Assembly (NCBI RefSeq): GCF_023716465.1
Contig: NZ_CP092415.1
Span: 3,664,408-3,728,407 of the forward strand
DNA: 64,000 nt
DNA from: Flagellimonas marinaquae
GTDB taxonomy: Bacteria > Bacteroidota > Bacteroidia > Flavobacteriales > Flavobacteriaceae
Direction: 5' to 3'
Shown: positions 12,294 through 18,731 of the stretch, in pieces
Layout: each line of letters opens with the position of its first letter
How positions within the stretch are numbered: position 1 is the first letter of the stretch
Made by a program: the position numbers and the translations under genes
Notes under the pieces: generated by a model
Told to the model about the DNA's origin: nothing
Seen by the model: only the letters and a program-made list of their open reading frames with translations
Database searches by the model: none

Positions 12294-13685
12294 ATGGTAA
12301 GATTATTACTCGGCCTCACTGTACTTTCTTCACTTGTATCTTGTTCTGGTACGTCAGAAAACAAATCCTCCATCTATTTTGGGGGTGAAATTGTGAACCC
12401 CACTAGTGATTATGTGGTGCTGTATCACAACGATGCCTATGTTGATTCCGTAAAGTTGGACAACAACAACCATTTTGCTTTCAGGTTTGATAACATAGAA
12501 GAAGGGCTATATCATTTTGATCATGCCCCAGAACTACAGTATGTCTATTTAAGCAAAGGGGATAGTCTTTTGGCCAGACTGAACACGGTTGAGTTCGACG
12601 AATCTTTGGTCTACTCCGGAAAAGGAAGCGAAATCAATAATTTCTTGATCGAGGTTTTCCTCAAGAACGAAAAAGAGGAGGATATCGTTAAAGATTTTTA
12701 CGTAATGGATCCAGAAACTTTTAGCAAAAAAATAGATTCATTGCATACCGCTAAAATGAATCACTTAAAAGATTTGGCCCTGGAGAACGAATTCTCCGAT
12801 CGAGCTTATGCAATGGCGGAGGCTTCCATAGATTACAACACCTACATTACCAAAGAGAAATATCCTTTTTATCATAAAAAACGAACCGGGGAGGAAACCA
12901 TCCACGAGTTGGACGACAGCTTTTACGAATACCGAAAAAAGATAGATCTAAACAATAAGGACCTGACTTATTTTAGACCCTATTTTGATTTTATGAAATG
13001 GCATTTTGGCAATATGTCCTATACCGCTTGTTTGGAAGATTGTACTTCCGACAATAAAGAGCCTGTTGTAGATAGATTGCACTTTAACAAACATAAATTG
13101 GCCCTTGTTGACAGTTTGGTGCATCAGGTAGAGCTAAGAGACATTTTATTTAGAAATGTTGCCATGGATTACTTATTGAGGGAACACAAAACCAGCGAGG
13201 AGGCATCAGCTTTTATCGAGAAGTTCAAAAAGCTATCATCCAACGATCAACACAAGGAAGAGATCGATCTACTTTACAAAGGCATCAAAAATTTGCAGCC
13301 GAACACGGCTCTGCCCAATTTGTTGGTCAAAAACATGAACAATGAGGAAGTGTCCATAAAGGAACTGGCCAACAACAAAAAGAATACGGTGTTTTACTTC
13401 TGGACCGCTGAGCAAAAAAGACATTTTAGAAATGTAAACCAGCATATTACATCTCTTGAAGAAAAATACCCGCATTACAATTTTATAGGGATTAACCTAA
13501 GAACCAATTACAACCAATGGCAACAGCTAATGGAAGAGTATCAGTTGGACACCAATAAACAGTATTTTGGAGAAAACTTTAAGGAGCTCCAGATGGCCAT
13601 GATCATTGACGGGCTCAACAAATGCGTTATTGCCAAGGATACGGTAATAGTAGATGGGTTTGCCAATCTTTACACTTCCTTATAG
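12294..13685 (+). CDS. lipoprotein with degenerate thioredoxin-like domain
   Basis: A 463-residue protein with signal MVRLLLGLTVLSSLVSC and an SPII lipobox. The N-terminal part (about 25-125) resembles the DUF4369-type beta domain that precedes thioredoxin domains in many Bacteroidota lipoproteins. The last 120 residues have the outline of a TlpA/AhpC fold: NTVFYFWTAEQKRHF occupies the place where FWCxxC would be, but no cysteine remains there. It therefore probably has no disulfide activity and may act as a binding or structural protein. The gene stands alone, preceded by TATTTTTG (12262-12269) and followed by a bidirectional hairpin. Confidence 0.75.
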   Translation: MVRLLLGLTVLSSLVSCSGTSENKSSIYFGGEIVNPTSDYVVLYHNDAYVDSVKLDNNNHFAFRFDNIEEGLYHFDHAPELQYVYLSKGDSLLARLNTVEFDESLVYSGKGSEINNFLIEVFLKNEKEEDIVKDFYVMDPETFSKKIDSLHTAKMNHLKDLALENEFSDRAYAMAEASIDYNTYITKEKYPFYHKKRTGEETIHELDDSFYEYRKKIDLNNKDLTYFRPYFDFMKWHFGNMSYTACLEDCTSDNKEPVVDRLHFNKHKLALVDSLVHQVELRDILFRNVAMDYLLREHKTSEEASAFIEKFKKLSSNDQHKEEIDLLYKGIKNLQPNTALPNLLVKNMNNEEVSIKELANNKKNTVFYFWTAEQKRHFRNVNQHITSLEEKYPHYNFIGINLRTNYNQWQQLMEEYQLDTNKQYFGENFKELQMAMIIDGLNKCVIAKDTVIVDGFANLYTSL

Positions 13686-13696
13686 CGAATAAAAAA

Positions 13697-13721
13697 GCCC
13701 CGAACGATTTTCATTCAGGGC
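13697..13721. terminator. bidirectional terminator hairpin
   Basis: Stem GCCCCGAA (13697-13704) pairs with TTCAGGGC (13714-13721) with one mismatch; an A-run precedes it (13691-13696) and a T-rich stretch follows. It lies between the convergent lipoprotein and transaldolase genes and can serve both. Confidence 0.65.
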
Positions 13722-13746
13722 CTGTTTAATTGTTTATTCTTTTCTA

Positions 13747-14403
13747 TTAGGAATTTCCCTTTCTATAATCCGCCAAGAATTTTTCCAATCCAATATCGGT
13801 CAAGGGGTGTTTCAACAATCCATCGATTGAGGACAATGGGCCGGTCATTACATCGGCACCCAACTTTGCACAGTCGATTACGTGCATCGTGTGACGGATT
13901 GATGCTGCCAATATCTGGGTATCAAAATTGTAGTTATCATAAATCAAACGGATTTCCGCGATCAGGTTAAGTCCATCGGTGGAAATATCGTCCAATCTAC
14001 CCAAGAAAGGGGAAACATAAGTTGCTCCGGCTTTAGCGGCCAACAGCGCTTGCCCTGGTGAAAAAACCAAAGTACAATTGGTACGGATACCATTATCGGA
14101 AAAGTATTTCAATGCCTTTACCCCATCTTTTATCATAGGGACTTTTACCACGATCTGATCGTGCAATTTGGCAAGCTCCTCACCTTCCTTCACCATTTCG
14201 TTGAACTCCGTGGCCACCACTTCGGCAGAAACGTCACCATCCACAATATTGCAAATGTCCACATAATGTTTAAGGATATTATCTTTTCCAGTAATACCTT
14301 CTTTGGCCATTAGGGAGGGATTGGTGGTTACACCGTCCAGTACGCCCAACTCTTGGGCTTCCTTAATCTGGTCCAAATTGGCAGTATCGATAAAAAACTT
14401 CAT
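13747..14403 (-). CDS. transaldolase / fructose-6-phosphate aldolase family
   Basis: A 218-residue enzyme of the short TalC/FSA class. [16 protein letters not shown] and DGVTTNPSL mark the N-terminus; the Schiff-base lysine is in VVKVPM (about residue 85), and SPFLGRLDD and [18 protein letters not shown] follow. In this subfamily most bacterial members are transaldolases of the pentose phosphate pathway, while a few cleave fructose 6-phosphate; the sequence does not settle which. It is cytoplasmic, full length and ends close to the terminator at 13697-13721. The SDR gene lies 37 bases upstream on the same strand, so joint transcription is possible. Confidence 0.9.
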   Translation of the reverse strand: MKFFIDTANLDQIKEAQELGVLDGVTTNPSLMAKEGITGKDNILKHYVDICNIVDGDVSAEVVATEFNEMVKEGEELAKLHDQIVVKVPMIKDGVKALKYFSDNGIRTNCTLVFSPGQALLAAKAGATYVSPFLGRLDDISTDGLNLIAEIRLIYDNYNFDTQILAASIRHTMHVIDCAKLGADVMTGPLSSIDGLLKHPLTDIGLEKFLADYRKGNS

Positions 14404-14440
14404 TTCTAAGTATTTATATAGGTTCGTAAGAGGTATAAAA

Positions 14441-15250
14441 TTACAATTTATAATGGTTGAGGAGTAATTTTTCGTAGACTTTATCGGGTAATATCTTCTT
14501 TAACCTAAGTGAAAATTTTTGTAAAAATGCCCCTACCGGATTATGGACCTTGGGTTTCTTTTGGTTTATGATCTTATATACAGCCTCAGCTACTTGAACG
14601 GGGTCCCCCCCACTATCCACATCTTCATCGATCCCTTTAAGGGTTTGACCATATTTTTCTGCATAAGCCGAACCTTTGATAACCGGGGAATGGTACCTGC
14701 CAGAGGCTATGTTGGTCGCAAAATCCCCTGGTGCGACATTGGTAATGGTAACGCCAAAATCTTTGGTCTCCATACGCAATGCCTCTGTGATTAGCCCCAA
14801 AGCACCTTTGGTGGCAGAATAGAATCCTCGGAAAGGCAATCCCATATATCCTGCAATAGAGGTTATATTGATGATGGTACCCCCACCCTGTTGGCGCATT
14901 TGTGGCAATACCGCCTTCATTACATGTACTGGACCATGAAAGTTTGTATCGAAAACATGTAGAATTTCCTCGTGTGGTGTCTCTTCAATAGGCCCTGTAA
15001 TGCCGACACCGGCATTGTTGATCAAAACATCCAATCGGTTTTCCTTGGAAATAACGTAAGAAACTGCTTTTTGTATACTTTCCACGTCCTTCACGTCCAA
15101 TTGGACCAGTTCAAAATGATCAAAGTCGGGATAATTTTTAGGATTTCGCGTAGTACCATAAACCGTAAGGCCTTTTTGGGTCAAAAATGAGCCAATGGAC
15201 TTACCAATTCCTGAAGAACCGCCTGTGATCAGTACAACTTTTTTATCCAT
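14441..15250 (-). CDS. short-chain dehydrogenase/reductase
   Basis: A 269-residue classical SDR. The Rossmann motif TGGSSGIG lies at about residues 8-15, NNAG at about 80, the catalytic Ser in NITSIAG and the YSATK Tyr/Lys pair at about 145-149. It should oxidise or reduce an alcohol/ketone with NAD(P); the substrate is not evident. I chose ATG 15250, which begins [11 protein letters not shown]; in-frame codons further upstream would run into the SRP RNA tail. The gene follows directly after ffs, whose T-run ends before it, so some transcription may come through from the ffs promoter. Confidence 0.88.
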   Translation of the reverse strand: MDKKVVLITGGSSGIGKSIGSFLTQKGLTVYGTTRNPKNYPDFDHFELVQLDVKDVESIQKAVSYVISKENRLDVLINNAGVGITGPIEETPHEEILHVFDTNFHGPVHVMKAVLPQMRQQGGGTIINITSIAGYMGLPFRGFYSATKGALGLITEALRMETKDFGVTITNVAPGDFATNIASGRYHSPVIKGSAYAEKYGQTLKGIDEDVDSGGDPVQVAEAVYKIINQKKPKVHNPVGAFLQKFSLRLKKILPDKVYEKLLLNHYKL

Positions 15251-15278
15251 GATCATCTGATTTTTGGGTACAAAAAAA

Positions 15279-15372
15279 GGCAAGCTACCTACATCGCACC
15301 GCTACGACCACATACCCTTGCTGCGTTCCCGCCCTGGGGGATTCTGCAGGAGCTGGTCGTGTAGGACTTGCC
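15279..15372 (-). ncRNA. ffs: signal recognition particle RNA, small bacterial type
   Basis: About 94 nt. The ends GGCAAG and CTTGCC pair to close the long hairpin, and the conserved apical part reads GGCGGGAACGCAGCAAGGGT on the - strand, the SRP domain IV loop that binds Ffh. A run of seven T follows the 3' end (complement of 15272-15278), a fitting terminator. A full-consensus promoter at 15378-15408 places the start of transcription at about 15372. The RNA with Ffh targets nascent membrane proteins. No protein is encoded here, although open frames cross it. Confidence 0.93.
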
Positions 15373-15377
15373 GAGTG

Positions 15378-15408
15378 CAAATATACGACCTTTTAAAATT
15401 TGTGGCAA
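15378..15408 (-). promoter_or_regulatory. promoter of ffs
   Basis: On the - strand: TTG (complement of 15406-15408), 20 bases, TATATTTG (complement of 15378-15385). The predicted start at about 15372 coincides with the first base of the SRP RNA, so RNA and promoter support each other. Confidence 0.85.
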
Positions 15409-15430
15409 TCCCATTTCATTCTTAATTTCG
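15400..15430 (+). promoter_or_regulatory. promoter of the glutaminyl cyclotransferase gene
   Basis: TTG at 15400-15402, 20 bases, TAATTTCG at 15423-15430 (one mismatch to TAnnTTTG). It overlaps the -33 element of the divergent ffs promoter, so the two polymerases would compete for the same DNA. Confidence 0.55.
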
Positions 15431-15450
15431 AAGATTCTTGATAACTTGCT

Positions 15451-16512
15451 ATGACACAAACACTCAAAACCATGGGCAAACTTTTTTTCGCAACAACTAC
15501 ATTGCTTTTCTTTTTGGCCTGTGGCGGTAATCCCGACCCGGCCAAGCACTTCTCCATTCAGCTGGAAAACAAATCAATACAGCTAAACCAGCAGGTGGGT
15601 GTTGCTTTAAAGAACAAAAAGGACATCGAAATTTCGAATCTGCAGTACTTAATAGATGGTAAGGAAATGCCCCTCACCAATGGAAAATTGACCATGGCCC
15701 TGCCCACTTTGGGCACCAAAACACTTATTGCCAAGTTCAATATTGAAAATCAAACCGTAGAAGTTGAAAAAGAGATCAGGGTATTGGCGGAGTCGGCACC
15801 AGAAATTTACACCTACGAAATTTTGAACACCTACCCCCACGATACCGGGGCCTATACACAGGGCCTGGAGTTTCATGAAGGAGTTTTATATGAGAGTACA
15901 GGCAAAAAAGGAGCTTCCACTGTGCGAAAGGTCAATTTTGAGACGGGAGAAGTTATGCAACAGATCGATATGGATGCCTCTATATTCGGAGAGGGCATTA
16001 CTATACTGAACGATAAATTGTATCAACTTACCTGGCAGAGCGGTATCGGCTTTGTGTACAACATTGGCGATTTGGAAAAAATCAAAAACTTTACCTATGG
16101 TAAAAGTCGCGAAGGATGGGGCCTGTGCAACGATGGCGATAAAATATTCAAGAGCGACGGCACCGAAAAAATATGGTTCTTGGACCCAGATACCCTTGAA
16201 GAAACCGGATACATTGAGATAGCGACCAACAAATCAATTTTTAATAAGGCCAACGAACTGGAATATGTGAACGGAAAAATTTATGCCAACGTGTACCAAA
16301 AGGAGAGCATGATGATCATAGATGCAACATCCGGTGCTATAGAGGGTGTAATTAATTTTGGAGGTCTAAAAAATAAAGTGAAGAAAGGTGCTGAATGGGA
16401 CGATAACAATTCGGTGCTCAATGGGGTTGCCTATCATCCAGAAAAGAAAACTTTTTTTGTGACCGGTAAAAACTGGGACAAACTTTTTGAGGTAAAAATC
16501 CTTAAGAAGTAG
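15451..16512 (+). CDS. glutaminyl-peptide cyclotransferase, lipoprotein
   Basis: A 353-residue exported protein. The lipobox FFLAC is near residue 24, followed by an unassigned beta domain (about 30-110). The rest is the five-bladed glutamine cyclotransferase propeller: TYPHDTGAYTQGLEF, LYESTGKKGAS, GEGITILNDKLYQLTW, GWGLCNDG and NELEYVNGKIYANVY are the family's repeated signatures. The enzyme turns N-terminal glutamine into pyroglutamate; in Bacteroidota this matters because many exported proteins begin with Gln after signal cleavage. Start ATG 15451 or ATG 15472. The thioesterase gene follows after two bases. Confidence 0.92.
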   Translation: MTQTLKTMGKLFFATTTLLFFLACGGNPDPAKHFSIQLENKSIQLNQQVGVALKNKKDIEISNLQYLIDGKEMPLTNGKLTMALPTLGTKTLIAKFNIENQTVEVEKEIRVLAESAPEIYTYEILNTYPHDTGAYTQGLEFHEGVLYESTGKKGASTVRKVNFETGEVMQQIDMDASIFGEGITILNDKLYQLTWQSGIGFVYNIGDLEKIKNFTYGKSREGWGLCNDGDKIFKSDGTEKIWFLDPDTLEETGYIEIATNKSIFNKANELEYVNGKIYANVYQKESMMIIDATSGAIEGVINFGGLKNKVKKGAEWDDNNSVLNGVAYHPEKKTFFVTGKNWDKLFEVKILKK

Positions 16513-16514
16513 TA

Positions 16515-16904
16515 ATGCGGAGTTATACCGAAACCTTAAAGGTTGTCCAAAATGATCTGGACGACCTGAACCACGTAAACAATATCCGGTATATTGAATG
16601 GATTCAGGATATTTCCAAAAAACATTGGACTTCTGCTACGTCGCAAGGAACTCAAAAGAGTATGATCTGGGTGGTCCGCAACCACAATATCACATACCAT
16701 AAATCCGCCTTATTGGGCAATACCCTACACCTGAAAACGTACATAAAAAGCAGCAAAGGGCCCATATCGACCCGTGTGGTGGAAATTACAGACCGCAAAA
16801 CGGGAGATCTTTTGGTAAAAAGTGTAACGGAATGGTGCCTGTTGGACGCAAGGACTTTCCGTCCCAAACGAATTCCTGAAGAAATCAAAGCACTTTTTGA
16901 ATAA
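16515..16904 (+). CDS. acyl-CoA thioesterase, hotdog fold
   Basis: A 129-residue single-domain 4HBT-like hotdog protein. The motif DLDDLNHVNNIRYIEWIQD (about residues 14-32) includes the Asp/His-Asn region that marks the YbgC/FatA-type active site. It probably hydrolyses an acyl-CoA or acyl-ACP; the chain length is unknown. The start codon lies two bases after the stop of the cyclotransferase gene, so they are one transcript, though no functional link is obvious. It is a different paralogue from the one at 63458. Confidence 0.85.
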   Translation: MRSYTETLKVVQNDLDDLNHVNNIRYIEWIQDISKKHWTSATSQGTQKSMIWVVRNHNITYHKSALLGNTLHLKTYIKSSKGPISTRVVEITDRKTGDLLVKSVTEWCLLDARTFRPKRIPEEIKALFE

Positions 16905-17369
16905 CAACACCTCTCCCTTGTACGACTAAGACTCTGTAAAACAAAGTTTTGACCATGTTTTTTCGCTTTGATCCCATTAAAAAACAGCAGTTCATCGAAT
17001 TTATAGGGCAAAACCGAAATTCTTCCGATTAAAATTTTGAGCCTTATAGTACAAATTGTAATATAGTAGTAGACCAAACATAAACCAAAGCTATTTATTG
17101 AACCTACTAAACACACATCTTTCCAAACCCTATTTTGATTTTTTCTTAAAAAACTTGTAATAAAAAAGGGTGTGGACCACCATTAATTCTGACCTAAAAT
17201 TTGGGTTAAAAATTCTCCAAGAAAAATTACAGTTATTTCCTGTTTAACGTTTTTTTATGGAAAACTGTAGGAAAATAACCCGTTTTAGGAAGAAATCCCT
17301 AGTTTTTTTAAGGGAAAACTGCAATGAGTTTTTTTCGTGCGTTAGTAACTTGCAATCAGCAATTTGTAA
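16905..17369. other. 465-base spacer rich in repeats
   Basis: No credible gene on either strand. The left part (16905-17200) is AT-rich and I see nothing definite in it. The right part (17227-17330) carries two nearly identical 19-20 base direct repeats and several ACAGTT-like words described separately. It is the probable control region of the LytTR gene. Confidence 0.6.
17227..17324 (+). promoter_or_regulatory. candidate LytTR binding region
   Basis: Three copies of an ACAGTT-type word: TTACAGTTATTTCC on + (17227-17240), CTACAGTTTTCC on - (17259-17270) and TTGCAGTTTTCCC on - (17312-17324). The latter two lie in direct repeats GTTTTTTTATGGAAAACTG (17249-17267) and GTTTTTTTAAGGGAAAACTG (17302-17321), 53 bases apart. 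AgrA-type LytTR proteins recognise ACAGTTA-like half-sites, and a LytTR gene starts at 17370, so autoregulation is plausible (inference). Confidence 0.4.
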
Positions 17370-18104
17370 ATGGAATACACCTATAACATAATAGACTCGG
17401 ATGCATCTTCTAAGCTACAGTTACAGCTGTACTTGGAGGAATACGATGATTTTATGTGCACAAGTGTCGACACCAATGCCTCGGCAGGTCTAAATTCCAT
17501 TTTAAAGTTCAACCCCGATGTGGTGCTTATCAATCTAGGTAAAGATGGTGTGGATTACTTCCAAATGGTCGCGGAACTCAACCAATATACGCAGACACTT
17601 CCCTTAATAATAGGGTACGCCAAAACCAAGGCATATGCATACAATGCCATTAAGAGCGGATTTTTTGATTATTGGATCCTGCCCCATAACGAGTTTGATA
17701 TAAGAAAAACAGTTTTGCGTTTGCGCAAGATGCATCCAAAGCAAGATACCCCCTCCACTATCTGTTTAAAATCATATAAAGATTACAGATACTTGGATAT
17801 GAACAACATCCTATATCTAAAATCCGATAACAACTCTACCGATTTTTTTATGAAGGACGGGAGCGTTGTCAGCGCTTTTAAAACCCTGAAATCTTTCGAA
17901 AAACAATTGCCAGGGCAATTTATCCGGGTACACCAGAGTTATATCATCAACAGCCGATATGTTTCTCGGATAAACTATGGCAAATCCATTTGCAGCCTTA
18001 ATTATGGTAAAGTAGAGGAACTTCCTTTTTCCAAGACCTACAAGGACAAGGTGGATCTTTTAAAGCAAACACTCTCCAAAACAGCAACAAAGGCCCTTAA
18101 TTAA
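17370..18104 (+). CDS. LytTR transcription factor with pseudo-receiver
   Basis: A 244-residue protein: a receiver-like domain (about 1-125) and a C-terminal LytTR DNA-binding domain (about 135-235, with ICLKSYKDYRYLDMNNILYL and FIRVHQSYIIN). In the receiver, the strand that should end in the phospho-acceptor Asp reads PDVVLINL, giving Asn at residue 55; the acidic pair is IIDSD rather than DD, and the conserved Lys-Pro is replaced by ILP. Phosphorylation is therefore unlikely and the protein may be constitutive or controlled otherwise. No partner LytS-type kinase is adjacent. Repeats upstream suggest autoregulation. It opens the signalling island running to 21.5 kb. Confidence 0.85.
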   Translation: MEYTYNIIDSDASSKLQLQLYLEEYDDFMCTSVDTNASAGLNSILKFNPDVVLINLGKDGVDYFQMVAELNQYTQTLPLIIGYAKTKAYAYNAIKSGFFDYWILPHNEFDIRKTVLRLRKMHPKQDTPSTICLKSYKDYRYLDMNNILYLKSDNNSTDFFMKDGSVVSAFKTLKSFEKQLPGQFIRVHQSYIINSRYVSRINYGKSICSLNYGKVEELPFSKTYKDKVDLLKQTLSKTATKALN

Positions 18105-18140
18105 CAGAATTCTAACAGATCATAATCAAATTCTAGCAGA
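18102..18140 (+). promoter_or_regulatory. in-phase direct repeats upstream of the small lipoprotein gene
   Basis: TAACAGA at 18102 and 18113 and TAGCAGA at 18134; the larger repeat unit AATTCTAACAGA (18108-18119) / AATTCTAGCAGA (18129-18140) is 11 of 12 identical with starts 21 bases apart. Spacing of one and two helical turns suggests a dimeric activator site for the LytTR protein or an OmpR-type regulator (inference). Confidence 0.45.
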
Positions 18141-18206
18141 AACCTTGGCTTTACTACTCCCCGGCCAAAACTACTTCGCTTACTTAAAATGCCCCATAAT
18201 TTAGCC

Positions 18207-18229
18207 GGTATAAACCTAATATTTATACC
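18207..18229 (+). promoter_or_regulatory. perfect inverted repeat before the small lipoprotein gene
   Basis: GGTATAAA (18207-18214) and TTTATACC (18222-18229) form a perfect 8-base inverted repeat with a 7-base spacer. It interlocks with a 12-base direct repeat, AAACCTAATATT at 18212-18223 and 18232-18243, the second copy ending exactly at the ATG. It could be an operator or a hairpin in the leader. Confidence 0.45.
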
Positions 18230-18243
18230 AAAAACCTAATATT

Positions 18244-18417
18244 ATGAAAAAAGTATTTAGCATTTTAGCATTGGCCTTGTTAACAGTAGGATTCTACTCT
18301 TGTGAAACCGAAACGGATGTACAGGAAACCGAGGCCCTGTTCGAACAACTTACCATTGACGAGAGCGCAAACGATGATGATGTTATTCCTCCTGACGGAC
18401 GTGGTGACAACGAATAA
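18244..18417 (+). CDS. 57-residue acidic lipoprotein
   Basis: A short reading frame with a clear SPII signal: MKKVFSILALALLTVGFYSC, Cys at residue 20. The mature part is only 38 residues and strongly acidic (ETETDVQETEALFEQ, then ANDDDVIPPDGRGDNE at the C-terminus). No known family is recognised. It lies 139 bases after the LytTR gene, behind dense repeats, and 15 bases before a second small gene; a strong terminator follows that one, so the two form their own transcript. The position next to a TPR kinase and response regulator suggests a sensed or signalling envelope peptide, which is only inference. The signal peptide makes coding very likely. Confidence 0.75.
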   Translation: MKKVFSILALALLTVGFYSCETETDVQETEALFEQLTIDESANDDDVIPPDGRGDNE

Positions 18418-18432
18418 TTGATCTTGCTAATT

Positions 18433-18642
18433 ATGCCAAAACCTCACATAAATAAACTTTTTGCCTTAGTTCTGATTGTATTGACCATACTTTTATATAA
18501 AAAAGACGAGAAATTGGAGCAGAGCCTAGCGCTTACCACTGAATTAAGTCAACAAGAGATATCGTTACAACAAAGAATTGAAATGGGCCTGAGAAAGAAT
18601 AGCCTTATAAGGTTACAACAAAGCCCCACGGATATTCGCTAA
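18433..18642 (+). CDS. 69-residue membrane-anchored coiled-coil protein
   Basis: Starts at ATG 18433, 15 bases after the lipoprotein stop. One N-terminal hydrophobic helix (KLFALVLIVLTILLY, about residues 8-22) is followed by a charged, Gln/Glu/Leu-rich stretch of heptad character (KLEQSLALTTELSQQEISLQ and on) ending in SPTDIR. It is probably a single-pass inner-membrane protein with a short coiled coil outside. I do not recognise a family. A Rho-independent terminator lies 28 bases downstream, which separates it from the kinase gene. Codon use resembles the neighbours, which supports real coding. Confidence 0.6.
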   Translation: MPKPHINKLFALVLIVLTILLYKKDEKLEQSLALTTELSQQEISLQQRIEMGLRKNSLIRLQQSPTDIR

Positions 18643-18670
18643 AACCAATGTAACAATACTATAAAACCAC

Positions 18671-18702
18671 GCCCCAAACTAAACTGCTTTGGGGCTTTTT
18701 TT
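18671..18702 (+). terminator. Rho-independent terminator
   Basis: Perfect stem GCCCCAAA (18671-18678) / TTTGGGGC (18688-18695), 9-base loop, then seven T. It ends the small lipoprotein/coiled-coil transcript ahead of the kinase gene. Confidence 0.9.
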
Positions 18703-18731
18703 GTTACCTTGGTTAAATAAATCACATTAGT

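Noticed and set aside
15289..15549. Open frame on the - strand across the SRP RNA
   Set aside because: The sequence is explained by ffs with its promoter and tail, and the frame has no family features.
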